A DNA stretch of 64,000 bases from Cedecea neteri (lineage in GTDB: Bacteria > Pseudomonadota > Gammaproteobacteria > Enterobacterales > Enterobacteriaceae). The translations under genes were made by a program, and so were the position numbers. Below the pieces are notes generated by a model. The model made no database searches and was not told the origin of the DNA. It saw nothing but the letters and a program-made list of their open reading frames with translations. Position 1 is the first letter of the stretch. Each line of letters begins with the position of its first letter. Below are positions 39,507 to 52,735 of the stretch, one piece after another. The DNA is taken from the NCBI RefSeq assembly GCF_000758305.1, contig NZ_CP009458.1, forward strand, positions 1,302,001 to 1,366,000, in the 5' to 3' direction.

Positions 39507-40211
39507 ATGGCTAAACTGACCAAGCGCATGTCCGTGATCCGTGACAAAGTTGATGCTACCAAACAGTACGACATCAACGAAGCTATCGCTCTGCTGAAAG
39601 AACTGGCTACCGCTAAGTTCGTTGAAAGCGTTGACGTTGCAGTTAACCTGGGCATCGATGCTCGTAAATCTGACCAGAACGTTCGTGGTGCAACTGTACT
39701 GCCACACGGTACTGGCCGTTCCGTTCGCGTAGCCGTATTTGCTCAGGGTCCTAACGCTGAAGCAGCTAAAGCTGCTGGCGCAGAGCTGGTAGGTATGGAA
39801 GATCTGGCTGACCAGATCAAGAAAGGCGAAATGAACTTCGACGTTGTTATCGCATCTCCAGATGCAATGCGCGTTGTTGGCCAGCTGGGCCAGGTTCTGG
39901 GCCCACGCGGCCTGATGCCAAACCCGAAAGTTGGTACCGTAACGCCTAACGTTGCTGAAGCAGTTAAAAATGCTAAAGCAGGTCAGGTTCGTTACCGTAA
40001 CGACAAAAACGGCATCATCCACACGACCATCGGTAAAGTGGACTTTGACGCTGACAAACTGAAAGAAAACCTGGAATCTCTGCTGGTTGCGCTGAAAAAA
40101 GCAAAACCATCTCAGGCTAAAGGCGTGTACATCAAGAAAGTTAGCATCTCCACCACTATGGGTGCAGGTGTTGCGGTAGACCAGGCTGGTCTGAACGCAG
40201 CGGCGAACTAA
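39507..40211 (+). CDS. rplA: 50S ribosomal protein L1
   Basis: 234 residues, mobile L1 stalk protein and translational repressor of rplKA. MAKLTKRM start, GRSVRVAVFAQG, MPNPKVGTVT and KGVYIKKVSISTTMG are conserved. Starts three bases after rplK. Confidence 0.99.
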   Translation: MAKLTKRMSVIRDKVDATKQYDINEAIALLKELATAKFVESVDVAVNLGIDARKSDQNVRGATVLPHGTGRSVRVAVFAQGPNAEAAKAAGAELVGMEDLADQIKKGEMNFDVVIASPDAMRVVGQLGQVLGPRGLMPNPKVGTVTPNVAEAVKNAKAGQVRYRNDKNGIIHTTIGKVDFDADKLKENLESLLVALKKAKPSQAKGVYIKKVSISTTMGAGVAVDQAGLNAAAN

Positions 40212-40223
40212 TAATCGCCTTTA

Positions 40224-40262
40224 CGCGGGCGAAAGATTAGTCTAATATCTTACGCCCGTTGT
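40224..40262 (+). terminator. Hairpin after rplA
   Basis: CGGGCG (40226-40231) pairs with CGCCCG (40253-40258), enclosing a second imperfect stem; a T-rich segment follows. Probably the partial terminator of rplKA or part of the rplJ promoter region. Confidence 0.5.
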
Positions 40263-40280
40263 TCTGTTTATGCAGAACAC

Positions 40281-40508
40281 AAAGAATTTTCGGTTGGAGC
40301 CTGGCCTTATCCAGGCCTCCGTCCAAGACCGCAGGTGTTTCGCAAGAAACTTAATTCCCTGCGTAGACGGTGACAGAACCTGAAGAATATTTTAGATAGT
40401 CTTTAGCTTGTTTCTGCTCACCGTATGTAGACGCGTTTTTCCATTGTGGTTAAGCGCGAAGTGAGTTCCGGGACTTCTGTCCCGGCTAAAACCCAGGAGC
40501 AAAAGCTA
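40281..40508 (+). promoter_or_regulatory. rplJ leader, L10(L12)4 autoregulatory RNA
   Basis: The leader carries GGAGCCTGGCCTTATCCAGG, then CCGCAGGTGTTTCGCAAG and CTGCGTAGACGGTGACAG, which resemble the E. coli rplJ leader closely. There L10 in complex with L7/L12 binds and represses translation of rplJL. The promoter lies nearby but I cannot fix its hexamers. Confidence 0.8.
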
Positions 40509-41006
40509 ATGGCTTTAAATCTTCAAGACAAACAAGCGATTGTTGCTGAAGTCAGCGAAGTAGCCAAAGGCGCGCTGTCTGCAGTAGTTGCGGATTCCCG
40601 TGGCGTTACTGTTGACAAAATGACCGAACTGCGTAAAGCAGGTCGCGAAGCCGGCGTTTACATGCGTGTTGTTCGTAACACCTTGCTGCGCCGTGTTGTT
40701 GAAGGTACTCAGTTCGAGTGCCTGAAAGACGCGTTCGTTGGTCCGACCCTGATTGCATACTCTATGGAACACCCGGGCGCTGCTGCTCGTCTGTTCAAAG
40801 AGTTCGCTAAAGCGAATGCAAAATTTGAGGTCAAAGCCGCTGCCTTTGAAGGTGAGCTGATCCCGGCGTCCCAAATCGACCGCCTGGCAACTCTGCCGAC
40901 CTACGAAGAAGCAATTGCACGCCTGATGGCAACCATGAAAGAAGCTTCGGCTGGCAAACTGGTTCGTACTCTGGCTGCTGTACGCGATGCAAAAGAAGCT
41001 GCTTAA
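40509..41006 (+). CDS. rplJ: 50S ribosomal protein L10
   Basis: 165 residues, as in E. coli, starting MALNLQDKQAIVAEVSEVA. It anchors L7/L12 dimers via its C-terminal helix and autoregulates rplJL. The frame is open upstream of the ATG at 40509, but AGGAGC just before it marks the start. Confidence 0.98.
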   Translation: MALNLQDKQAIVAEVSEVAKGALSAVVADSRGVTVDKMTELRKAGREAGVYMRVVRNTLLRRVVEGTQFECLKDAFVGPTLIAYSMEHPGAAARLFKEFAKANAKFEVKAAAFEGELIPASQIDRLATLPTYEEAIARLMATMKEASAGKLVRTLAAVRDAKEAA

Positions 41007-41072
41007 TCGCAGTTTTCTTTATCAAGTATTCGCTTACGTATAAACTTATTCTGATATTCAGGAACAATTTAA

Positions 41073-41438
41073 ATGTCTATCACTAAAGATCAAATCATTG
41101 AAGCAGTATCCGCTATGTCCGTAATGGACGTTGTAGAACTGATCTCTGCAATGGAAGAAAAATTCGGTGTTTCTGCTGCTGCTGCTGTAGCTGTTGCTGC
41201 TGGCCCAGCTGAAGCTGCTGAAGAGAAAACTGAGTTCGACGTTATTCTGAAAGCTGCTGGCGCTAACAAAGTTGCCGTAATCAAAGCAGTTCGTGGCGCA
41301 ACTGGCCTGGGTCTGAAAGAAGCTAAAGACCTGGTTGAGTCTGCACCAGCTGCGCTGAAAGAAGGCGTGAGCAAAGACGACGCTGAAGCTCTGAAAAAAT
41401 CTCTGGAAGAAGCTGGCGCTGAAGTTGAAGTTAAATAA
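41073..41438 (+). CDS. rplL: 50S ribosomal protein L7/L12
   Basis: 121 residues: N-terminal dimerisation domain, an Ala-rich hinge ([15 protein letters not shown]), and the C-terminal domain ([21 protein letters not shown]) that recruits translation factors. Codon use is extremely biased. Confidence 0.99.
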
Positions 41439-41764
41439 GCCAACCCTTCCGGTTGCAGCCTAAGTAATTAGGCTGATGGCTGGTGACTTTTTAGTCACCA
41501 GCCTTTTTGCGCTGTAGGGTACCAGTAGCGTTTCACACTGTTTGACTGCTGGTTTCCATTCAATGCATGTCTCTATCGACGCCTTAATATACTGCGACTT
41601 TCTACGCCGGGAGTTCCGGGGTAAAGCGCAATGAAATGGTTTAAGAGTGATAGAAACAGGTATTGCGGGAAGTGTTCCACTTTCCGGTCCACAAAATAGT
41701 GTTGCATAAACTGCCCCTTTCGACGGGCAGATGGGTCGACTTGTCAGCGAGCTGAGGAACCCTA
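41439..41764 (+). promoter_or_regulatory. rplL-rpoB intergenic attenuator and leader
   Basis: An 11-base-pair hairpin GGCTGGTGACT / AGTCACCAGCC followed by TTTTT (41478-41508) matches the E. coli attenuator, which passes only part of the transcripts into rpoBC. The rest of this 326-base gap should contain the RNase III processing site; I see structured GC stretches but no gene. Confidence 0.8.
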
Positions 41765-44700
41765 ATGGTTTACTCCTATACCGAGAAAAAACGTATTCGT
41801 AAGGATTTTGGAAAGCGTCCACAAGTACTGGACATTCCTTATCTCCTTTCTATCCAGCTTGACTCGTTCCAGAAGTTTATCGAGCAAGATCCCGAAGGAC
41901 AGTACGGCCTGGAAGCAGCTTTCCGCTCCGTATTCCCGATTGCAAGCTACAGCGGCAACTCCGAGCTGCAGTATGTGAGCTATCGCCTGGGCGAACCTGT
42001 ATTTGACGTTAAAGAATGTCAAATCCGTGGCGTGACGTATTCTGCTCCGCTGCGTGTGAAACTGCGTCTGGTGATCTACGAGCGCGAAGCGCCGGAAGGC
42101 ACCGTTAAAGACATCAAAGAACAAGAAGTGTACATGGGCGAGATTCCGCTCATGACCGACAACGGGACCTTCGTTATCAACGGTACTGAGCGCGTTATCG
42201 TTTCTCAGCTTCACCGTAGCCCGGGTGTGTTCTTCGACAGTGACAAAGGTAAGACCCACTCTTCAGGGAAGGTGCTGTATAACGCACGTATCATCCCTTA
42301 CCGTGGTTCCTGGCTGGACTTCGAATTCGACCCGAAAGACAACCTGTTCGTGCGTATTGACCGTCGCCGCAAACTGCCTGCGACTATCATCCTGCGCGCA
42401 CTGAACTACACCACTGAGCAGATCCTTGACCTGTTCTTTGAGAAAGTTAATTTCGAAATCCGTGACAACAAGCTGCAGATGGAGCTGGTACCGGAGCGCC
42501 TGCGTGGCGAAACCGCATCCTTCGACATCGAAGCTGACGGCAAAGTGTACGTTGAAAAAGGCCGCCGTATCACCGCGCGCCACATTCGCCAACTGGAAAA
42601 AGACGATATCAAACATATCGAAGTTCCTGTTGAGTACATTGCTGGTAAAGTTGCGGCTAAAGACTACGTTGATGCTTCTACCGGCGAACTGATTTGCCCG
42701 GCGAACATGGAACTGTCTTTGGACCTGCTGGCCAAACTGAGCCAGTCAGGCCACAAGCGTATCGAAACGCTGTTCACCAACGACCTGGATCACGGCCCGT
42801 ACATTTCTGAAACTGTACGCGTCGACCCAACCAACGACCGCCTGAGCGCGCTGGTTGAGATCTACCGCATGATGCGCCCTGGTGAGCCACCAACACGCGA
42901 AGCAGCTGAAAGCCTGTTTGAGAATCTGTTCTTCTCCGAAGACCGCTATGATCTGTCCGCGGTCGGTCGTATGAAGTTCAACCGTTCTCTGCTGCGTGAA
43001 GAGATTGAAGGTTCCGGTATCCTGAGCAATGACGACATCATCGAAGTGATGAAGAAGCTCATCGATATCCGTAACGGCAAAGGTGAAGTGGATGACATCG
43101 ACCACCTCGGCAACCGTCGTATCCGTTCCGTAGGCGAAATGGCGGAAAACCAATTCCGCGTTGGCCTGGTACGTGTTGAGCGTGCGGTGAAAGAGCGTCT
43201 GTCTCTGGGCGATCTGGATACCCTGATGCCTCAGGATATGATCAACGCCAAGCCAATCTCTGCGGCAGTGAAAGAGTTCTTCGGTTCCAGCCAGCTGTCT
43301 CAGTTCATGGACCAGAACAACCCGCTGTCTGAGATTACGCACAAACGTCGTATCTCCGCGTTGGGCCCAGGCGGTCTGACCCGTGAGCGTGCGGGCTTCG
43401 AAGTACGTGACGTACACCCAACCCACTACGGTCGTGTGTGTCCAATCGAAACCCCTGAAGGTCCAAACATCGGTCTGATCAACTCCCTGTCCGTGTACGC
43501 GCAGACTAACGAATACGGCTTCCTTGAGACTCCGTATCGTCGCGTTGTTGACGGCGTTGTGACTGACGAAATTCATTACCTGTCTGCTATCGAAGAAGGT
43601 AACTACGTTATCGCTCAGGCGAACACCAACCTGAACGAAGAAGGCCGTTTCGTAGACGACCTCGTTACCTGCCGTAGCAAAGGCGAATCCAGCTTGTTCA
43701 GCAACGACCAGGTTGACTACATGGACGTTTCCACCCAGCAGGTGGTTTCCGTCGGTGCGTCCCTGATCCCGTTCCTGGAACACGATGACGCCAACCGTGC
43801 CTTGATGGGTGCGAACATGCAACGTCAGGCGGTTCCAACTCTGCGCGCTGATAAGCCGCTGGTTGGTACCGGTATGGAGCGTGCTGTAGCCGTTGACTCC
43901 GGTGTTACTGCCGTAGCAAAACGTGGCGGTACCGTTCAGTACGTTGATGCATCCCGTATCGTTATCAAAGTTAACGAAGACGAGATGTACCCGGGCGAAG
44001 CGGGTATCGACATCTACAACCTGACTAAGTACACCCGTTCTAACCAGAACACCTGCATCAACCAGATGCCGTGTGTGTCCCTGGGTGAGCCAATTGAACG
44101 TGGCGACGTGCTGGCTGATGGCCCGTCTACCGACCTCGGTGAACTGGCGCTTGGTCAGAACATGCGCGTAGCGTTCATGCCTTGGAACGGTTACAACTTC
44201 GAAGACTCCATCCTCGTTTCCGAGCGTGTTGTTCAGGAAGATCGTTTCACCACCATCCACATTCAGGAACTGGCTTGTGTGTCTCGTGACACCAAACTGG
44301 GGCCAGAAGAGATCACCGCTGACATCCCTAACGTGGGTGAAGCTGCGCTCTCCAAACTGGATGAATCCGGTATCGTGTACATCGGTGCTGAAGTGACCGG
44401 CGGTGATATTCTGGTTGGTAAGGTAACGCCGAAAGGTGAAACCCAGCTGACCCCAGAAGAAAAACTGCTGCGCGCAATCTTCGGTGAGAAAGCGTCTGAC
44501 GTTAAAGACTCTTCCCTGCGCGTACCAAACGGCGTTTCCGGTACCGTCATCGACGTTCAGGTCTTCACCCGCGATGGTGTGGAAAAAGACAAACGTGCGC
44601 TGGAAATCGAAGAGATGCAGCTGAAGCAGGCTAAGAAAGACCTGTCTGAAGAACTGCAGATCCTCGAAGCGGGTCTGTTCAGCCGTATCTATGCCGTGCT

Positions 44701-45793
44701 GGTTTCCGGTGGCGTTGAAGCTGACAAGCTCGACAAACTGCCACGTGACCGCTGGCTGGAACTGGGCCTGACCGACGAAGAGAAGCAAAACCAGCTGGAA
44801 CAGCTGGCAGAGCAGTACGACGAGCTGAAGCACGAGTTTGAGAAGAAACTCGAAGCTAAGCGCCGCAAAATCACTCAGGGCGATGACCTGGCACCTGGCG
44901 TGCTGAAAATCGTGAAAGTGTATCTGGCCGTTAAACGTCAGATTCAGCCTGGTGACAAGATGGCAGGTCGTCACGGGAACAAAGGTGTTATCTCCAAGAT
45001 CAACCCGATCGAAGATATGCCATACGATGAAAACGGCACGCCGGTAGACATCGTACTGAACCCGCTGGGCGTACCATCTCGTATGAACATCGGTCAGATC
45101 CTGGAAACCCACCTGGGTATGGCTGCGAAAGGCATCGGCGAGAAGATCAACGCCATGCTGAAACAGCAGCAAGAAGTCGCGAAACTGCGCGAATTCATCC
45201 AGCGTGCCTACGATCTGGGTACTGACGTACGTCAGAAAGTCGACCTGAACACCTTCAGCGATGATGAAGTTCTGCGTCTGGCTGAAAACCTACGTAAAGG
45301 TATGCCTATCGCAACGCCGGTCTTCGACGGTGCGAAAGAAGCCGAAATTAAAGAGCTGCTGCAACTCGGCGGTCTGCCATCTTCTGGCCAGATCACCCTG
45401 TTCGACGGCCGTACCGGTGAGCAGTTTGAGCGTCAGGTAACTGTAGGTTACATGTACATGCTGAAACTGAACCACCTGGTCGACGATAAGATGCACGCGC
45501 GTTCTACCGGTTCTTACAGCCTGGTTACTCAGCAGCCGCTGGGTGGTAAGGCTCAGTTCGGTGGTCAGCGCTTCGGTGAGATGGAAGTGTGGGCGCTTGA
45601 AGCATATGGCGCTGCATATACCCTGCAGGAAATGCTAACCGTTAAGTCTGATGACGTGAACGGCCGTACCAAGATGTATAAGAACATCGTGGATGGCAAC
45701 CATCAGATGGAACCGGGCATGCCGGAATCCTTCAACGTTCTGTTGAAAGAGATCCGTTCGCTGGGTATCAACATCGAGCTGGAAGACGAGTAA
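41765..45793 (+). CDS. rpoB: RNA polymerase beta subunit
   Basis: 1342 residues, same as E. coli. The rifampicin region reads SQLSQFMDQNNPLSEITHK, with Asp516, His526 and Ser531 (E. coli numbering) in the sensitive form. The active-site lysines are in DKMAGRHGNKGVISKI. The C-terminus ends SLGINIELEDE. Expressed through the attenuator at 41478-41508 and followed by rpoC after 75 bases. Confidence 0.99.
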   Translation: MVYSYTEKKRIRKDFGKRPQVLDIPYLLSIQLDSFQKFIEQDPEGQYGLEAAFRSVFPIASYSGNSELQYVSYRLGEPVFDVKECQIRGVTYSAPLRVKLRLVIYEREAPEGTVKDIKEQEVYMGEIPLMTDNGTFVINGTERVIVSQLHRSPGVFFDSDKGKTHSSGKVLYNARIIPYRGSWLDFEFDPKDNLFVRIDRRRKLPATIILRALNYTTEQILDLFFEKVNFEIRDNKLQMELVPERLRGETASFDIEADGKVYVEKGRRITARHIRQLEKDDIKHIEVPVEYIAGKVAAKDYVDASTGELICPANMELSLDLLAKLSQSGHKRIETLFTNDLDHGPYISETVRVDPTNDRLSALVEIYRMMRPGEPPTREAAESLFENLFFSEDRYDLSAVGRMKFNRSLLREEIEGSGILSNDDIIEVMKKLIDIRNGKGEVDDIDHLGNRRIRSVGEMAENQFRVGLVRVERAVKERLSLGDLDTLMPQDMINAKPISAAVKEFFGSSQLSQFMDQNNPLSEITHKRRISALGPGGLTRERAGFEVRDVHPTHYGRVCPIETPEGPNIGLINSLSVYAQTNEYGFLETPYRRVVDGVVTDEIHYLSAIEEGNYVIAQANTNLNEEGRFVDDLVTCRSKGESSLFSNDQVDYMDVSTQQVVSVGASLIPFLEHDDANRALMGANMQRQAVPTLRADKPLVGTGMERAVAVDSGVTAVAKRGGTVQYVDASRIVIKVNEDEMYPGEAGIDIYNLTKYTRSNQNTCINQMPCVSLGEPIERGDVLADGPSTDLGELALGQNMRVAFMPWNGYNFEDSILVSERVVQEDRFTTIHIQELACVSRDTKLGPEEITADIPNVGEAALSKLDESGIVYIGAEVTGGDILVGKVTPKGETQLTPEEKLLRAIFGEKASDVKDSSLRVPNGVSGTVIDVQVFTRDGVEKDKRALEIEEMQLKQAKKDLSEELQILEAGLFSRIYAVLVSGGVEADKLDKLPRDRWLELGLTDEEKQNQLEQLAEQYDELKHEFEKKLEAKRRKITQGDDLAPGVLKIVKVYLAVKRQIQPGDKMAGRHGNKGVISKINPIEDMPYDENGTPVDIVLNPLGVPSRMNIGQILETHLGMAAKGIGEKINAMLKQQQEVAKLREFIQRAYDLGTDVRQKVDLNTFSDDEVLRLAENLRKGMPIATPVFDGAKEAEIKELLQLGGLPSSGQITLFDGRTGEQFERQVTVGYMYMLKLNHLVDDKMHARSTGSYSLVTQQPLGGKAQFGGQRFGEMEVWALEAYGAAYTLQEMLTVKSDDVNGRTKMYKNIVDGNHQMEPGMPESFNVLLKEIRSLGINIELEDE

Positions 45794-45868
45794 TCGTTGC
45801 TCAAAAGGTCCAGGGTGCCCGGCTAACGCCGGGCATCACAGAGTGCTAACTCCGACGGGAGCAAATCC

Positions 45869-50089
<4,221 letters not shown>

Positions 50090-50108
50090 TCGTGCGATAC
50101 GCCTGAAA

Positions 50109-50137
50109 TAAAAAACCCGCTTCGGCGGGTTTTTTTA
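50109..50137 (+). terminator. Intrinsic terminator of rpoBC
   Basis: AACCCGC-TTCG-GCGGGTT stem with a very stable UUCG tetraloop, followed by a T-run. Confidence 0.95.
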
Positions 50138-50240
50138 TGCCTGCAACCGGTGAAAAACAGGTCCTCGATCGTGTTTCAGGACGATTCGCCCCGTGGAGAC
50201 AAGCAGAATGCCGCTCTGTTTACTTCACCGGAGAATCACA

Positions 50241-51305
50241 ATGTCACGGATCTTTTTCCTTTTTAGTTTGTTCTGCATGTTTAGCCAAACGGCTTATGGT
50301 GAAACCGCTTTTCGCCAGCGCCTACTGGATGAACAGGGTGCCCGGCCTCTTGAAATGGCCGTTTGGTATCCGACCCGGCAGACGGGTAATCCAGAGCTTG
50401 TTGGCGATAACGTTGTATCTATGGGGACTCACGCGTTACTGAACGCCACCCCGGACAATGAAGTGCACCCGTTGTTGCTGCTCTCCCATGGGTATGGCGG
50501 TAGCTGGCGCAATCTGAACTGGCTGGCAAGTCTGATGGCCGCTCAGGGCTATATTGTTGCGGCGGTGAATCACCCCGGGACAACATTTGGCAATAAAAAT
50601 GAGGCCGAAGCGCAACGGCTTTGGCAGCGTCCCCAGGATCTCCGGCGAGTATTGGATGCATTGATGACCTCGCCAGACATTGCCGGGAAGATCGATCCGC
50701 AGCGCATCGCGGCCGTAGGGCATTCATTAGGCGGTTGGACAGTGATAGAACTGGCTGGTGGGCGGTTTGACGCTGATCGGTTCTTGCAGGATTGTAAACT
50801 GCATTCAGTATTGTCTGGCTGTAAACTGCTGCACACCTTAGGGATAGACCGGCAGGAATCAGCGATGCCATTGTCGAAAGACGCTCGCGATCCGCGTATA
50901 AAAGCCATTGTCTCGCTCGATCTTGGCCTGGCCCGAGGTTTTTCACCCGCCAGCCTGGCGCAAATAGCAATCCCCGTTTTGGTCATGTCTGCCCAGTCAG
51001 ACAGCGAAGAGTTACCTGCCAGTCTCGAGTCGGCTTATCTGGCACGTTATATTCCTCAAAAACAGCGCCGCGATGTTAGCGTCCCGGGGGCGACGCACTT
51101 CAGCTTTATGCAATTATGTAAGCCAGGAGCTACCGAACTTATTGAGCAAGCAAACCCGGGCGAAGGCATTGTCTGCCAGGATGGTGGCTCCGTCAGTAGA
51201 GCTGCCATCCATGCTTCTCTTGGTCGTGAGATCGGCGAATTTGTTAATCAGGCACTGGATTTTCACCCGCTAAACGCCGGAAGTCCGTCGGGGTTGACCC
51301 ACTAA
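50241..51305 (+). CDS. Secreted alpha/beta hydrolase (PAF-acetylhydrolase/dienelactone hydrolase-like)
   Basis: 354 residues. The first 20 (MSRIFFLFSLFCMFSQTAYG) look like a Sec signal peptide, with cleavage likely after AYG. The oxyanion segment is SHGYGG (82-87), the nucleophile elbow AVGHSLGG (Ser162), then candidate Asp254 in AQSDSEE and His286 in GATHFSF. Four cysteines in the mature part could form periplasmic disulfides. The substrate is unknown; relatives include short-chain esterases. ATG 50241 follows CCGGAGAA; the frame is open sixteen codons upstream. It converges on the AraC-like gene with a 62-base overlap. I do not recognise an E. coli K-12 counterpart at this site. Confidence 0.8.
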   Translation: MSRIFFLFSLFCMFSQTAYGETAFRQRLLDEQGARPLEMAVWYPTRQTGNPELVGDNVVSMGTHALLNATPDNEVHPLLLLSHGYGGSWRNLNWLASLMAAQGYIVAAVNHPGTTFGNKNEAEAQRLWQRPQDLRRVLDALMTSPDIAGKIDPQRIAAVGHSLGGWTVIELAGGRFDADRFLQDCKLHSVLSGCKLLHTLGIDRQESAMPLSKDARDPRIKAIVSLDLGLARGFSPASLAQIAIPVLVMSAQSDSEELPASLESAYLARYIPQKQRRDVSVPGATHFSFMQLCKPGATELIEQANPGEGIVCQDGGSVSRAAIHASLGREIGEFVNQALDFHPLNAGSPSGLTH

Positions 51306-52266
51306 GGCGGGCAAATTCTTTATTGAAGTGAGATTTTGTTGAGAAACCTGAGTCCAGCATGATTTGGGTCACGGGGATACGGGTATTTCGCAACAGCGCC
51401 TGAGCGTGCCTGACGCGAAACCCGTTGACCCACTGAGAGACATTACAGCCGCAGATCTGATTTACGGCCCGTGAAAGCTGCCGTGGCGCTACCCCGGATG
51501 CTTTTCCGATGAGGCTGAGCGTAATGTCGGGATCAAGAAACAGATTATCTTCTAAAAGGGTTTTCTCAATATGATGATATAGCGCCGCCAGCGCCTCGTC
51601 ATTGTGCTCCGGTACGGCGTCTTTCTGAGCGCTAAGCACCTTTGGTGGTGGGGCAATTTGGCTCTTAAATACAACAGCCATGCCGATAAACGGCAGTAGC
51701 AGCGTCTGGGATAGCGCCACCAATATCGGAGCCTGCACGCCTTCAAAAAAATGAAAATCTACCGCTATTGCGAAATCAATTCCGCCGGAAAAACAAAGAA
51801 AACAACCTGCGAAAAAAGCCATTGATGCTGTGATGTTAGCGTCGCTTAATCGGCTAAAAATAAAGGTATCAACGCCCTGGTGGGATATTTTGATCAAGGC
51901 AGAGCCATATCCGATGAACAAGAACATCAACGCGATATCCGTCATCGCTGGCGCCGCGAGATTCACGATCAGCGCTGAAACAGGAGCAAGCCAGTAGGCT
52001 GCGTGTTTTGGCCCACCGCGCTGCCTGGGCAGGCTGGCGAAGCAGTACCAGGCCAGTGGCGGAAGTGCAATTGCGGCCAGAGACTGGAGCTGGCGCAGAA
52101 TGACGGCATCAAACGTCCACCGTAGCGCCGACATCAGGAGCAGGATTGCACATCCCGAAAGGAATATCGCTGCATTACGGTATTCCGCATGCCTGGAAAA
52201 CAGGATCTTCAACAGTAGAAGAAGGAGAACAGTTAACGTGTAAAAAGGCAGTGGGATGGCGGGCAT
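51244..52266 (-). CDS. Membrane-anchored AraC-family transcriptional regulator
   Basis: 340 residues. Seven hydrophobic segments fill the N-terminal 200 residues (about 6-22, 32-49, 60-77, 88-105, 108-126, 145-168, 180-200). A linker follows, then an AraC/XylS DNA-binding domain in the last 100 residues: first helix-turn-helix about 249-270 (LSLIGKASGVAPRQLSRAVN) and second about 298-320 (QIMLDSGFSTKSHFNKEFAR). The layout suggests a membrane sensor that acts directly on DNA. It converges on the secreted hydrolase, a plausible target. The ligand is not predictable. Confidence 0.85.
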   Translation of the reverse strand: MPAIPLPFYTLTVLLLLLLKILFSRHAEYRNAAIFLSGCAILLLMSALRWTFDAVILRQLQSLAAIALPPLAWYCFASLPRQRGGPKHAAYWLAPVSALIVNLAAPAMTDIALMFLFIGYGSALIKISHQGVDTFIFSRLSDANITASMAFFAGCFLCFSGGIDFAIAVDFHFFEGVQAPILVALSQTLLLPFIGMAVVFKSQIAPPPKVLSAQKDAVPEHNDEALAALYHHIEKTLLEDNLFLDPDITLSLIGKASGVAPRQLSRAVNQICGCNVSQWVNGFRVRHAQALLRNTRIPVTQIMLDSGFSTKSHFNKEFARLSGSTPTDFRRLAGENPVPD

Positions 52267-52362
52267 AGTAATCTCTGTCGATGCAGCTCAAGGCTTTATG
52301 CAGTGTTATGCCACAAAACAAGGCGAAAGGCAGATCTCGACTTTTAGCAGTAGACGTAGATG

Positions 52363-52394
52363 AAAAACAAAATGCCCGCAATGCGGACATTTTG
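52363..52394 (-). terminator. Terminator of the PTS IIB-IIA operon
   Basis: CAAAATGCCCGCA (52368-52380) pairs with TGCGGACATTTTG (52382-52394) with one mismatch; on the minus strand a T-run (plus GAAAAA, 52362-52367) follows. Lies 20 bases after the IIA stop. Confidence 0.75.
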
Positions 52395-52414
52395 TCTGGT
52401 GGGGCTGAGCGAAC

Positions 52415-52732
52415 TTATTTCACCAGCGGCAGGCGGCGGTAAAGCTCAATCATATCGGTGGCCAGATCCTGAATGACCATCGCGTTCATCAGGTGATCCT
52501 GAGAGTGAACGGTAATCAGGTTTACCGGCAGTTTGCCGGAGCCTTCATCCAGGCCAATCAGCTGGGTCTGGATTTTATGAGCGTGTTTAACGAATTCGTG
52601 TGACTCTTCCATTGCCTTCTCGGCACCTTCAAAATCACCTTTACGTGCCAGCTGCAGAGCAGTCAGGGCCTGGCTACGTGCGCTGCCGGCGTTGACCAGC
52701 AGTTCCATAATAATTGATTCTAAATCTTCCAC
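52415..52732 (-). CDS. PTS lactose/cellobiose-type IIA subunit
   Basis: 105 residues, all-helical IIA of the lactose/chitobiose family. The conserved phosphorylation segment is TVHSQDHLMNAM with His76 as the likely phospho-accepting residue. Starts three bases after the IIB stop. No IIC permease or phospho-glycosidase gene accompanies it in this window, so its transport partner is unknown. Most similar by pattern to ChbA/LacF type. Confidence 0.88.
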   Translation of the reverse strand: MEDLESIIMELLVNAGSARSQALTALQLARKGDFEGAEKAMEESHEFVKHAHKIQTQLIGLDEGSGKLPVNLITVHSQDHLMNAMVIQDLATDMIELYRRLPLVK

Positions 52733-52735
52733 ATC

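Noticed and set aside
42746..45172. Open frame of 808 codons antisense to rpoB
   Set aside because: It is a mirror of the strong codon bias of rpoB; no ribosome site, no recognisable domain, and the sense protein is certain.
50496..50503. GGCGGTAG, like the start of an ops element for RfaH
   Set aside because: It lies inside the hydrolase coding sequence, and the required T after the next two bases is missing. A second copy at 60876-60883 within hemE fails for the same reasons.
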